The notes: generated by a model not told the origin, from the sequence alone. Positions 44,845-57,699 are shown, numbered from the stretch's first letter. The stretch: DNA of 64,000 bases from Ctenosaura bakeri (GCA_948474755.1 CAOLHI010001023.1:186001-250000); one strand, 5' to 3'. Numbers and translations are program-made.

Positions 44845-45585
44845 CAGTGATGTAGGCTTGAGTGGATAGACTCGGACTCAAGTCAGACTTAAGTCACTTC
44901 AGTAACTCGACTCTGCCATAAATGATGCACTGACTCGACTCGACTCGAGACTTGTATATTTTTAATGATGGACTTAATGCTCTTAGTTCAATAATATAAC
45001 CTTACAACCTTACAATATAACACAATATAACCTTACAACTTTGAACAATGCCTCCATCTCTTTTTGCCTACTAGTCACATGACAGTCTGTCTCAAGCCCA
45101 ACGTGTGGGTGTATTTCTCAGAGGGGAACAGCAAAGAGGTTAGGCAATAGGCTTGAGGTCTGCTCAACAGCCTGTCCCTGATGCATATCAGAGGAGCCTG
45201 CTAAAACGTTTCCTAAGAGCAAAGGACAAGACTCACCCCAGAGTGCAGGGTGCATTTCCCAGAGAGGAAAGCAAATGTGTTAGGCAAGGGGCTTGAGGAA
45301 GAAGGATCCTTGCTTCTAAATCTTTTGAATCTTCAGTAATGGGGAGTAAGATAGGATCCTATTTCCCACTTCCAAAGCTGCAGATGGCATAATTGCAAAT
45401 GTGGAGAGCCAACTCCACTTAAATTGTTAAAACTGAATTTATTTCTCTCTATCCAATAATTCTGGAATTCTGGTTGGGGTATAAAGCTGGCTTCCAGATT
45501 TGAGACTTGACTTCAGACTTGAAAGGACTTCAAGGACTTGAGACTTGACTTGAGACATGGAGTAAAAGACCTAAATACATCACTG
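44845..45585. mobile_element. Non-autonomous hAT element, 741 bp
   Basis: The ends are CAGTGATGTA and TACATCACTG (exact 10-bp inverted repeat, CAGTG start typical of hAT). They are flanked by AAAAGCAT (44,837-44,844) and GAAAGCAC (45,586-45,593), an 8-bp duplication with two changes. Just inside both ends are arrays of GACTTGA/ACTCGAG-type units, in inverted relation. The interior has a ~140-bp tandem duplication (blocks starting near 45,109 and 45,248). No transposase. Confidence 0.85.
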
Positions 45586-46020
45586 GAAAGCACAGGAACA
45601 AAACCTGGAACTTCCAGCCCCCCACCCCCATCTTTGAAATGTATTCAGCACAACAGAGTTGATGTTGATATTTTTATACTTCCAATTTATAGGTACAATT
45701 TGCTTTGGTCATTTAGTTCATTGAGGGTCTGGACAATCTAGGGAGAAGTCCCTTGGATTTTTGCTCAAAATCCCTCCTCAGGCAAGATCTAAGTGTGAAG
45801 AAATAGCATGGAATTCACTCACCCAGATTCTAGCCTACATTGTCATTACTTCTAGACCTCATGGGAAATTGTCGTATGGAAATATACATTCTATCTGTTC
45901 TGGGAAGTAACATATAGTTAAACAGATTATTGGATTTTTGAGCCCAGGGCCCTAAGTTTAAAATGCCACTTAGCCATTAAGCTTACTGAACAACTTTGGT
46001 ACAGTTACTGCCATCTTCCC

Positions 46021-46262
46021 CAGCCTTGTGTGTATTTGTGCCTTCAAGTTGCCTGTTAACTCATTGGGGTTCATGAGAATTTCATAGGTTTTCTTAGGCA
46101 AGGAATACTCAGAGGTAGTTTTCCCAGTTCCTTCCTCTGAAATACAGCGTGCAGCACCTGGTATTCATTGGCAGTATCCCATTCAAGTACTAACCAGGGC
46201 TGAATCTGCTTAGCTTCCAGGATCAGAAGATGAGCAAGTTTAAACTCTTGCCAATGCTACCA
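46021..46262 (-). mobile_element. 5S rRNA-derived SINE
   Basis: This is the mirror image of the copy at 4.15 kb. The plus strand reads 'gtgccttcaagttgcctgtt', 'ttcttaggcaaggaatactc', then the 5S part 'cagtatcccattcaagtact', 'aaccagggctgaatctgctt' and 'agcttccaggatcag'. The very 5' end of the 5S head is decayed. Confidence 0.85.
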
Positions 46263-46340
46263 GGTTTACATAATCTGGGGCTTGGTCTACACAGGCCTCA
46301 TCCCACTAATCAGATTTGAGGATGCTTAGGAAGTAACATG

Positions 46341-46562
46341 TGAACCAACATGGTGCAGTAGTTTGTGCATTTGACTAGAAATCTAGGTGACAGGAGTCTG
46401 AATCCCTGCTCAGTCATGGAAACCCACTGGGTAGCCTTGGGCAAGTCACACTCTATTAGCCTTAGAGAAAGGCAATGACAAACCTCTGAATAAATCTTGC
46501 TGAGAAAACTCTATGACAGTGTCACCATAAGTCGGACTCAGTCTGAAAGCACATCACAACAA
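46341..46562 (+). mobile_element. tRNA-derived SINE
   Basis: It holds 'aacatggtgcagtagtttgt', 'ctgaatccctgctcagtcat', 'ccactgggtagccttgggca', 'tctgaaagcacatcacaaca'. It follows the 5S-SINE by 79 bp. Confidence 0.87.
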
Positions 46563-48043
46563 GAAAGGAAGAAACCAGGCCACTCTGTGCAAACGATGAC
46601 ATAGTGCTTATTCAATACAGCAATGGATTATGGATGCATAAGATAAAGAATCAGCAGAGAAAGCTTATAACACCCTTTTCAATTACTAGGACTTCTGGCT
46701 GATGGTGGAAGAGCTCCATAGGGCAAATTTCTCTTGATGCTCAAGTGCTCCTTGACCTGGAATGAGATTTGAAGGTGGAGTAGTAAATAGCAGTTTTTAT
46801 GGTTTTTCCCTACACTGTTAGAAGATTCTAGGAAAGGAGGGAAATGGGTAAAGTAGACTGCACTGCTAGCTTAAAGTCCTTAGCTTATTTCTTTTGCTGA
46901 TTTGACATGGTGTATTGTGAAAGGCTAGTAGGTTGTTGCATGAATAAATCACTGATCAAGGTACACATCTCTCACCAGACTTTCCCACATAAATATGAAG
47001 TGGTAAGAGTCAATTTGTTTGAAATGTGGTCCTGGGGAAGAGTTCTATGGGTACCATGGGCTGCTAAAAAGACAAAAAAAAAGGGGGGGTCCTAGAGCAC
47101 ATAGAGCCTGAAGTTCTTTAGAAGTCAAGATTTCTTAAACTGAGACCATCATGCTTTCAAGATATCATGAGAGAACATGATGCCCTCAAAAAGACAATAA
47201 GGCTTCATAAGGTCGAAGGCAGTAGGATAAGAGGGCAATTGCATTACAGATGGATAGACTTCATCAAGGAAGCCACATCCCTGAGTCTGCAAGAACTGAG
47301 CAGGGCTGTTGATAAGCATAAGTTGAAGTCCACTTGAGGGCAGTTAACAACAAAGAGTCACTTGGCATAACGCAGAAATAGTGTGACCTAGTAAAACATA
47401 GGAACTTCCTATGTACTTCCCATTCAGTCAGCCATTCACATGGTGACTTCATTAACTAATTGGAGAGCGTTCAAACCAGCTTAAAAGAAACAAAGCAAAA
47501 TTTGGTTTTGAGGAGGTATTCAGAGATTGCCAATTTATTTAAAAGGTTCTTATTTGTGAAAGCTGATTGAGAGACTGTATCTTCTAAGTACCCTTAGGAG
47601 GATACAATGCATGTGTGGATCAGAGATGTTGAATGAGCATGGGCTAGAGAATCCCATGGTAATAAGACCATTTTCAATGAATTAGTAAGACTATGCTACA
47701 GTTTGTTGGAGTGGAGAACAGTAGACAAAGCCTTCGTGAGAAGGATTGTTGCTTTACATTCTATTTGTATCCAGGGAAGTGTACATACTTTCATTCAGTT
47801 ATGGTAGGAAGATACCACTTATAGTTAGGGCTCCTCCACACATTGTTTCTGACTGCATATTATGCAGTACTGTTTCTCAAATATGTTTACTCTAATCTTT
47901 ACCACACTTTTAAGGTCAGTATTTTTATATGTTTTAAACCTGAAACAGTGGAGTCCAGAAAAGCTATAACTTTAAGTTACCTAGAAATACATGCTTATGT
48001 TCTATCACAGCATGGCACATCTGTGGAAATCATAGACTTGTAA
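46563..48043. other. Unassigned unique sequence
   Basis: No gene or named repeat is recognised; only short open frames. Confidence 0.4.
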
Positions 48044-48108
48044 ATTCCTTCCTTCCTTCCTTCCTTCCTTCCTTCCTTCCTTCCTTCCTTCCTTCCTTCC
48101 TTCCTTCC
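48044..48108. repeat. (TTCC)n microsatellite
   Basis: About sixteen TTCC units. The minus strand reads a (RKEG)n peptide that is an artefact. Confidence 0.95.
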
Positions 48109-51100
48109 ACTTCTGCTTAGCCAACCAGCTGGGATAGGAGCATAGCACTTTATGGGCTTGAAACTGCTGCTAAAACTGCAGGGGCCAGTTAGATGCACAC
48201 TAGGAATTGGCATACATAGTAAAGAAACATTAGAGAAATTTAACAAGACTGCTCATTAAGCCATTTCCACTGGAAGGTATCTGGTGGGTGGTTAGGATGC
48301 CTGGGTCGTAGATATGGTAGCACTGCCAGCACTCAATGGTAAAGAAGTTTTGAAAGTGAATAAAAATAAAAGTATTGTCAAGTAGTTTTTAGTGACTTGT
48401 CTCCCAGGGAAAGGCTACAAAAATAGCATGGAAAAAAGTTATTAGTTTCAATGCTTCTGTTGCTAGGAGCCTCAGAAATGGTACTAACTTCGCTACAGAG
48501 GATATAAGTTGGCAACACCGAATGGTGCTGTGCTGGAAATGTTGGCAGCCTTAATGGGAACAGCACAGTTATGTTGGCAGGAGGCATAGTGGCACTGAGG
48601 CTTTTTGGTAGCAACAATCAGAAACCAAGCAGAATTGTACTGCAGGATGCCTTGCACATTATTTATAAGATGTTAGTGATTGGTTCTTACTGCATCAATG
48701 ATTTTTTTTTTATTTGAGGCATAATGGGACTAAGGTCTACAACTGATTGTCAACCATTTCACAGATTTGTTTCTCTCCCTGGGGACCAGTTGGTGAAAGA
48801 ACAGCTGTTGTTTCTTCCCTGCAGGTCAAACATTTCATACACTGTCAGGAAAGGCAAGTGCTTAACCAGATTAAGGGAGTTCCTTTCATTACTGGCCTTT
48901 CTTTGCCCACTGTACAATTGCAAGGTGCAGCCATTCCTTTTGCTGTTTGGATTTTCAGTGAGGAACACGTAATGGCTCCAAGACAGTTGCTCCTTTTTCT
49001 TCCCTGATGGTGCTAGAATATAAGTGGAAGGAATAAAAAATGACACAAGATGTGGCTCAAACTACTACCTCTATATATTCTGGAAGAAAGCAAGTTTAGA
49101 GCTTGTGGAGAGTCTGCAAATGGGACTTGCTGAGTTTTTAGAAAACGAATAATGCACAGTTTGGTAACACCTGGAGCCACCTATAGTTAGGTACTCTGAT
49201 TAAACTGCATGACTTTAAAGAATATTTATGATTTCAATGTTTTATTTTAAAAACTTATTTAATTTTTTTAAAAATGTTATCGTACCTTTTACCACACATA
49301 TCTACAAGAAGGCTTGCAAATAATCAAAGCAAAACAAAACAGAAACAAAAACAAAAACACAAAGCAGACTGTGATCAGTGAAAACAACAGCAACAGCACA
49401 AATATCATTATCAAGTATAATACCAAAAAAAAAAAAAAGGCAAAAAAATGAGCACAGCTAAAAATTCCTCTTACAAAAACAAGTAAGCCAACTTTGCTTT
49501 CAAAAGAGAACGGCCTGAGGGAGCTCCTGCCTTTTGCAGAATTGAACAGTTGGTCCACCTCACAATGTACTGTCCACATTATGGGTGGACAAAGTGTGAC
49601 TTTGGACCGCACACCAACAGGCAGCCCTATGAACACCCCACTTCTTGCTCCCCACCTAATGGCAAATTGCATCCTAAGAAGTCCTGGCCAACCACTTTCA
49701 TTTTCTAAAAATTGCTTTTAAAGCTAAAGCAGACCCAGGGGTGGAAGAATAATTTTTAAATACTAAATTGTACCAGGATGCAAGCTGTAATTTGGGAATG
49801 ACTTTTGGGGAGAAGAGCAGGGGTGTAGTCTCAGAAATTCTCCTCATCATTCAAAATGACTGGCATTGCTTTTTAAGGGTCAAATGCCAAGTGACTTTTC
49901 TAGTTTTACCTGGGAATGATTTGTACTGATCTTGAACAGAGTTGGAATTACTTTTTTGAACTATGTCTGCTGTAAGTTCTTAGCCAGCATGGAGATTCTG
50001 GGATTTGTTGGCCAAGAAAGGAAATTTTTCAGGCTCTGACCCTGGGACATGTTTGATGCAAACATGTGCTGAGCATTGAACTGCAGGTCTTTCTCCACGA
50101 CAGTTGAAAAATGGCTGATTGAGATCAGGGAGAGATTTCTCCACCTTCTGGTCTGAATTGACATCTCCCGACTAGCAATGGATGGATCAGTTTCCCATCT
50201 GTACCCATTTCATCCATTCAGATGTGCTCGTTCTTAAGTCCATTTCATTCCCTTTCTACTTTAGCCTGTGTTTTTAAAAAACTGTATAGAATTTACATTA
50301 TTTCTGTTAAGTACCATATCTAAAATGTGTATAGTTGCAAGCAATTCACCTTAAAATGAACACTACAATTCTCCAAATACCTATTTTATGTATGTTAACC
50401 TAAAATATGTCTTTTATTTACATTTTGATTCAAGACTAGAATTTTGGGGATAGGTACCTGCATTTCGGTCCATTGATTAATTGGGGAAGTATGAATCAAA
50501 TTAAAAATGCCAAATCAATGAAATTGTGCAGCATCCTTAGTAACCCACATCAAAATCCTGCCCTTTTAACACAGGCCTGGAAAACAAGAGAATCCTCAAG
50601 CTGGATGTAATCCAACATTCATGTTTGTTGTGGAAGATGACAGATTGAGTTGTTAAAGGCGAAGTGTTCTGGGAGATGTAAGAAAAAAGTAGCTTTTCTG
50701 CTCAAGGGTGGCAGCTCTCATGTCAGTGGGTTGTCTGAATTGTAAAGGAGCTGTCCAGTGTGTTGAACCCTTTCTGGCAAAGGCTTCAGCAATTTTAAAG
50801 TTCAGAGACTAGTCCTCAGAGTGGATTAACTGCCCCAATTACATGGGAGTCACCAAAACTCTGCTTATACATCTTCCAGAGAAGAAATATGTGAAGTTCA
50901 GTGAGGTCATATCATAGTATTATTTTTTTAAATAATTCATTTGTTCTGTCACATTAATAACCAACAACAATTTAGATTCATACACATGTAAGTAATCCAT
51001 GACCCATGACTGCTCTAATCATCTAGATAGCTCCTATTGTTTTAGAAGAAGAGTGGGAAATAATCAGAGATATCCTTTACTTGCAGCAGTTACAAGAAAA

Positions 51101-53704
51101 TCTCTGAAAGATTGGAGCAAGGAAAAAGTCCTTGATAGAGTGAAAATAACCAAACACTTTAGATGTCTCCCAGCCTAGCTCATTTGAACTCCACGGATAA
51201 TATAACTGAAAATTATTTGAAGGCAATGTACTTATAAAGCAAAATTCAAGTGCTGCAAAAGTCTATCACAACCACTTGAATTCAGTAGTGTGAAAAATTC
51301 TGTTCTAAAGTGCTGATAAGAAATGTTCTTTCAGATCTGACAAGAAGGGCAGCTGGCACAAAGTAGAGTATTATTATTCAGGTTTGCAGGGATTTTTTCC
51401 TGCTCTTTTCCCTCCAGGTTTTCTATTTTTCTTCTTCTGGAATGTGACTTCCAGAGCTAATAACTATGCTGAGTTCTCATGTGGCTGAGTTTACCATCTC
51501 CATTTTAGTGGGGTTGTTCTTTGATGCAATATGGTGGATACATTTATGTACAATCCCAACTACATTTAAATGTTTGGTTTCTTCAGTGATTTAAATGTAC
51601 AGCTTTCACTTCTGTCCTTGGGGACTTTTAAAAGTGGATTTCTCAGTAAGAACTTGAAAATGATTTCTTCAGATAATTAGATGGTTCTGAGAAGATGCAG
51701 GATGAATTTGCATTACTTCTGAATGTCTGCCCATTGGGGAATAAGAGCATAAGTACCAGCAGATCTTGATTTAGGAACAGAAGCTTGGGTCCCATTCTGT
51801 AAAATGGATAAAAGCAGGGATGCTTACCATATTTTGAAATTGTTAGAATGGTGTAATACCCGATGGTCTAAATGTAATGGTTTGTCCTGTCAAGAGTGAG
51901 TCCACTGAATCCATAGAAACGTCGTAAGTTATCCCTTCTGTCAATTCCACTGATTCAGTAATTCTCCCCTAGTTGGGACTAGTCTAGAACTATGAATCAT
52001 ATTTGGGAGAAGATTGGGATAGAAATAAAATAAGTCAGTACACTATTACTACTTGACGAGGGATAAATAAATCTAGACTTTAACATTTCCCGTCTGACCC
52101 ATTGTCTTCCACACAGTCTTAGATCCCAGCATCTCTTTTTCTAGAAATTGAATACAAATTCTAGAGATATTTTGCTTAGTTCTTCACCAAGCCCCCCTCC
52201 TCAGCCAACACTATGCTCAATAAAACATAAACAAAGGAAACAAGAAATGAATGGGCTGTTAGATCAAAACAGAGCTCTTTTAAAGCACTCAGTGGAAAGT
52301 ACCTTGGAAAAGAGACAGGGCAAGATCAAAGTCCAAATGCAAGTGAAGGACAAACTGCAGGAAAATTAGAAACAAAACTCAAAGGTGTATGTGTGTATAT
52401 ATTCTCAAAGCTAAGTAAAAATGAAGCTGAAGGAGACTTTTGAAAACACATTCCCACCTTGGGTTTTCTATTGCATTAGCCACAGGCTTTCAAAATGGCC
52501 CTATTAGCACCCAGCAGGTCACAGATCAGATGAGTTTGTTGTCAGGGGTTTTGAAGAGACTAACGGAGGCTAACCCAAGTGATCATTATTGACCTAGGCC
52601 TTCCAAGCAGGTTCACACATTTGACACAGCTGTAATCACTACTCAGTGTCTATTTTCTGGCACAGGTTAGATGAGCAGTTACTTACTCTCTCAGCTACAC
52701 TGGCAAATGGTACAAAGATTCAGTGGAACAATGAACCATGATATAAGTGGTAATTAACCTTTGTGATGGAATGCTCACTCTTATTGTAAGAACAGTGGGT
52801 CCCCCATATTTCAGAAAGTCTTCTTGCAAATATTCCAGTCTCCAAACTCTTATTTCATGCCCAGTACATAAATATGCAAATGCCAAGGGAGTCTTCTCAA
52901 TAGAAATGTGTTTGCTCTTCTGTTGAGCCATGCCAAATTGCCTCATATTTCTGTTTTGCATATTTCTGTGCTTTTTCAACAAAGGAGGCATTCATTCAGG
53001 GAAAATCTTTCCTTAAATGTGCTGTCTGACTTTAATGAACATACAACTGATCCTTTAGATAACCAGTCTGCAAGGTAATATAGTCCTCTCTCCACATTTG
53101 TGGGTCCCACCTTTGTAAATTATTAATTATTGATTATTCACAAGAGATGTGCTTGCCTCTGCCACCCTAATTTCCCTCTTCTCATTTCCTTGCTCCCCCC
53201 TGGCTTGTGAGGCTTGTATTTAAAATGGATGTTTTTTTTTTCCTTTTGGGTGAACAAATCCCCCCAACTGCTGAAGGTTTGTCCGCTGCCACTTGGCAGC
53301 ATATTCTGCTGTGTAATGGCTGCTGATTGGTCAGGTGAGCTCTTTCCTCTTCCCCTCCTTTCTCAAGATGGCTACTGGAAGTAGCTAGAACACCAGAAAT
53401 CTGCTCTTCTCTGTCTGAGGGGAAAGTAATGTTAAGCCCTTTACCTTATCTCTCCATACAATACCAGGGCCAGAGACAAAGGAATGGGAGGGGAGAGCTT
53501 CAGAAGGGAATAGGAGGGGGATTGTGGGGGAATTCTTCACAGTTTTTCCACTTTCACAAGGGTTCTGTGCCCTGAACCCTCACAAATGTGGAGGGGACAC
53601 TGTATTCTGTATCATACAAACATCCTCAAAGAAGATATCTGATCACATGGGTAGTCCAGTTGACTGTGTACCATTAATGTCTGGGTACTCCCATTCATTG
53701 AACA
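48109..53704. other. Long stretch of mostly unique non-coding sequence
   Basis: There are 5.6 kb with no recognisable gene. Included are an A-rich tract (49,330-49,440) and a short palindromic repeat at 51,880-51,985 ('gagtccactgaatccataga', 'ctagttgggactagtctag'). A unique block at 52,480-52,700 could be regulatory. Open frames up to 127 codons have no familiar content. Confidence 0.4.
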
Positions 53705-53813
53705 CTGTTGTTGTGTGCCTTCAAGTAGTTTCCGACTTATGGTGACCCTAAAGTAAACCTATCACAGGGTTTTCTGGAACTGAGAGTGTGTGATGTGCCC
53801 AAGATCACCCAAA
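53705..53813 (-). mobile_element. tRNA-derived SINE, 3' half
   Basis: The plus strand reads TGTTGTTGTGTGCCTTCAAG, 'ttccgacttatggtgaccct', 'cctatcacagggttttctgg', 'gatgtgcccaagatcaccca', then stops. The tRNA-like head is missing, a 5' truncation. Confidence 0.85.
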
Positions 53814-54596
53814 GTTAGAAACAAATCAATATAGCTAGTTTATATTTTGTGCAGTTTACAGTGCTAGTTTACACGTTTATTCAAAAGTAACTCCCATTGA
53901 GTTCACTGTTACTTTCTCCCAGCAGTTTTTTTTCAGTCTGAGGGATGTTTAATGCAAACTCTTTGTTTTCAGTATATATTCTCTGGCTTCAGTAAACAGC
54001 TTTTTCTTTCTTGCATGTTTTGTTTTAAAAAATGCATCACACAATAAATAAGTGAAATTAAACTAGTTCAAAGTCAAGTAATTCTAGTATATATTCATTC
54101 AAATGCAGAAGAGGATTAAAATCAAAGACAGAAAAAAACTGTTTTAGATATCATTTAAGAATCTAGGCTAAGGATTTTTAAATAAAATCATTTATTAAAT
54201 CAGCTGAATGTTGAAATACCTGGAGTCATGAAGGACAAATATGTTTATTTCACTTATTATAACATTTGTATTTTGCCCCAAGCACAAGTTTGTTTTTGCC
54301 TTTTTCTGCATCTATTTGCAAATATTAAAAGCCTGACTGAAAACTTGTACACATTTTTGTATGAAGCTTCCCCTAAAATGTACCTTTTTGCAAGCATTTC
54401 CACCTTGTACTTCCTTTTAATATGTTTCTTAATGTATGCATTTTAAATGCATAATTCTCCAATATATACTTTTCTGGATGCATTTTTGATTGCCCAACAG
54501 CAAAAGTTGTAGACTTGTGAAAACCAACATTTCAGTGTGCTCCAGCTTGCTTACTCATTTGGAAAATGTGATTGGTTGATATTAAAATATGATTAG
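53814..54596. other. Unassigned AT-rich sequence
   Basis: A short palindromic repeat remnant ('aaaagtaactcccattgagtt') lies at about 53,868-53,932. The 54,270-54,490 part has repeating 'tgcatttt'/'tgcaagcatt' motifs. No gene. Confidence 0.35.
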
Positions 54597-54868
54597 AAGT
54601 CTGCCCACCCAAATGAAATTTTCCTTCTCAAATTTCTAGCATTGTAGAGGGACACTGAAAATCATTCACACCTGGAACTCTAATATTTGTTCCACTCATG
54701 TTCCCTTGGTAACTCTGCCCAACCCTTTTCTATGGATGCCTAAGTTATAGTTCTTAAATGTCAACTAAAGTTTTGTTATTGGAATGCTAGAACTTTGAGG
54801 ACTGGGGGGTAATTTCATTGGGGGAGGCAGATTTCTTATTTGGGTGGGGAGTGCTGTGCTTATTTTGA
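54597..54868. mobile_element. Old inverted-repeat element, copy 2
   Basis: This is the uninterrupted relative of 12,257-12,941: 'tctgcccacccaaatgaaat' and 'caaatttctagcattgtaga' on the left, 'gaatgctagaactttgagga' and 'ggtaatttcattgggggagg' on the right. It shows the empty form, without the CpG-rich insertion. Confidence 0.65.
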
Positions 54869-54889
54869 CCCCCTATAAGCTGACTTGAA

Positions 54890-54917
54890 GACACACACGC
54901 GTGCGCGCACGTGCGCT

Positions 54918-54945
<28 letters not shown>
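54890..54945. repeat. Alternating purine-pyrimidine tract, (CA)n
   Basis: The tract 'acacacacgcgtgcgcgcac' and 'gtgcgctcacacacac' is alternating over some 55 bp with a GC core, a classic Z-DNA-prone composition. Confidence 0.9.
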
Positions 54946-54948
<3 letters not shown>

Positions 54949-55382
54949 CTACAGTCCTGTGAACCAAACAATTTTCACCCAACCCCTATGTGGGATGGTA
55001 GATCTACTGAGTGTGACAAAGAATCAGACAGGTCACAGAATAAATGAAAGGTTAAGTGATGCTGAGCAACGAAGTAAATGCACAGAAATCTATGAGACAG
55101 ATTGGTAATTTAAAGCCCATTGATTGTGTTGTGTTTACTCTAGCTATGACAAAGCTTTGATCCATTCCTTGGGATCCTAAGAAGTATCTGAGACATGTGA
55201 AGTGAGAGTTTTAGCTCTTTCTGACTCCCAAGCACACAACCTGACACAATTTTACACTGTTGGGTTGAGATTCAAGGAACACAAGCTACTGTCCTGATGA
55301 ATGGTCTGGATAGAAACATCTGATGCTGTTGTATTGCTGAACTGAAGCAAGTGCAAAAAAAGAGCTTGGGGGAAAATCTTTT

Positions 55383-55470
55383 TTTTTTTTGGACTGCAAC
55401 TCCCAGAACCTCCCAGCCAGTGGCCATGCTTGCTGGAGGACTCTGGGAGTCATAATCCCCCAAGTAATGT
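55383..55470. repeat. Inverted repeat with ACTACAACTCCCAG-type motif
   Basis: It holds 'ttggactgcaactcccagaa' on the left and 'ggactctgggagtcataatc' on the right, around 'ccagtggccatgcttgctgg'. Confidence 0.6.
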
Positions 55471-55889
55471 TTCTATAGCTCAGATGAAATCTAATAAGGA
55501 ACCTGAATATGTGACCGATTGGGTGATTGTCCAGATGTCAGACTGTCATTTTCCTTAGGAAAAGGCATTCTTCAAAGGCAACAGTCAATGATAGAGTAAG
55601 GTGATTAGGTGAACATTCCCCTGCCCCCAAAAATGACCTCTGTTTCTGTGCATGTGTGACTTATTCTAGCAGTGGTGTAACAGAAAAATTAATGAATGAA
55701 TGAATCACAAAGCACAATAGACAGCAACCGAAAAGTCTTCAAGCGTGAGTCTATTTTTGGCCCTTCAACTTCAGTGTATGATTAACAGTCTGGTCTCATA
55801 CATTTTGAAGTTAGTCAGATAATGCATAAAATGTTCATGATAACCGATATGTTTGGGGAAGTGAACGAGGAATAAGAGAAAGCAAACTA

Positions 55890-56500
55890 AAATTTTCCCC
55901 TTTCAGAAAGGGGCCCCTAGCCAGTGAGCGGTCTAGAGCAATCGCACCAATTGAACCATCGATAATCCAGCCCTGGCAGCACTTGCAACACTTTCTGGAA
56001 ACTTTGAAACACATCGCTATGTATGTCTTTCAGTGACTGGTGTTTTCCTACAGTTCAAACAGATGGCAATCACATTAGCAATGAGATTCTGGCACTGGCC
56101 TGTCGCTGTTAACGCTGCAGGGCTGGGAAGAACCACAGGGAGCGCTACTTTGGACCGGCCCCTTCTTTGTGGCAGCTCAAAACCTAAGGCAGCAGCTCCA
56201 ACAGCTTGCTTGCATCACTGCCAAGTATTACACTATGGTCTGTGTGATATTTTGTGTGACTCTGTGTGAGAACATCTTGTGCAAACTGTGTAATCAGGGA
56301 ATGGGCATATTTGCAAATAACATGCAGATATAATTATAAATTCCAGTTTAACAAAATGTGGCAGAGGGCATTGATTGGGCTTGATGACAAAGTGCTGTTG
56401 ATCTTCACTAGATGGAGCAGACACATACATGATCACTCATGCGATGCAATACTGGCCATCATCCTATGAAGGCAATCTTGCAACGTTCCAAGAGTAAGAA
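55890..56500. other. Candidate conserved non-coding element
   Basis: Unique sequence with unusual CpG retention ('gagcggtctagagcaatcgc', 'aaccatcgataatcc') and an octamer-like cluster near 56,310-56,330 ('catatttgcaaataacatgc'). A TTTCCTACAG acceptor-like site at 56,043-56,052 opens a 72-codon frame, so an exon cannot be fully excluded, but no donor or homology supports it. Confidence 0.28.
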
Positions 56501-57059
56501 GAGATAATGAAAAACATGTATTTTGAACTGACAGGAAAAAAGGAAGACTGATGTCACGTGCATATTGATGATCTAAATTTATTCTTTAAAAAAGCCCAGC
56601 ATATACAAACTGATTGGTATTCCTCAGGACTACATTAAAAAAGAAACACAAATACACAGATTAACTTAAAATCTTTTACAAAAGGACAACACATAAATAA
56701 AAATACTATATGTATAAATTATTATAGTAAAATATACTAGTTTAGTATTACCATTAGTTAAACCAACAGCAGAAGTTTCTGGAGTTGCAAGAACTCTCTC
56801 TTCGTTAGCTGGATTGATAAGTAATAAAAGTAAGATAGTCTCATTTTTAATTAATATTATTATTTATACATTTTGACAGATGGTCAGAAATTAGGGAGGG
56901 CCTAGAGAATGTGTTGTAACCGGTTTCAAAGACATCTGATGCAATCTGGCTGAAAAATTGCCATGTCTTTTTATTATTATTTTTTTATGTACGAGGTGGG
57001 TGGAGTGCCCTTACATTAATGAAAAGAAATCCAGATCTGCTTCAGAGATGCTGGTGTCA

Positions 57060-57640
57060 AAGGGTTCTACTTTAAAATTCAAAACAATTAAAACACACAG
57101 ATCAATTTTAAAAACCAAGAGCCATGAAGAACACTCTTTTTTAAAGCTGCCCACTGGAAGCTTAAAAGAAATTAAGCCAGCCTAGCTTCCCTTGCCAATG
57201 AGTTCCACCAGTTGGGGTGCTGTTACAAGGAAAACCCTGTCATGCGAGCTCACCAAACCTAAACTTGCAAGTTGTTGGAAAATGCAGCTGCTGAAGACCT
57301 CAAATTTCAGGCCAGCTCTTTTGGAAGAGGGAAGTCTTTCAGATATTCTGGCTGAAAGCTGTTTGGGGCTTTGTATATCAAAACCAGCTTCTTGAATTGA
57401 CCTCAGAAGCACATTGGAAGCCAGTGTGGTTCTTGTAAGACTGAATAGTCTCTGACCAAATAGTTAAATAGTTTCTGAAATGCACCCTCAACATGAATCT
57501 GCCTGCTGCATTTTGAACTAGTTGCAGTTTGCAGCTTCCAAAGACTTTTCAAGGGCAGACTCGGCTAGAATACAGTAGTCTTATCAGGAGATCACTAAGG
57601 CAGAAAGTCTCCCCTGTCCAGAGATAGACATCAGCTGAAG
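57060..57640 (-). mobile_element. LINE (L2/CR1-type) 3' UTR, antisense
   Basis: The plus strand has 'gggctttgtatatcaaaacc', 'cttgaattgacctcagaagc', 'attggaagccagtgtggtt', 'cctgctgcattttgaactag', 'caagggcagactcggctaga' and 'atacagtagtcttatcagg'. This run is a familiar antisense block of a reptile LINE. The 240-bp left part ('aaacaattaaaacac') is its A/T-rich tail. Diverged. Confidence 0.55.
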
Positions 57641-57699
57641 CTAGGCACACGTACGCAATGATGTACTAAACCATACAAAAAAGAAAAAGAAAAAGGGAC

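Noticed and set aside
48044..48108. Repetitive lysine/glutamate-rich peptide gene on the minus strand
   Set aside because: It is only the translation of a (TTCC)n microsatellite.
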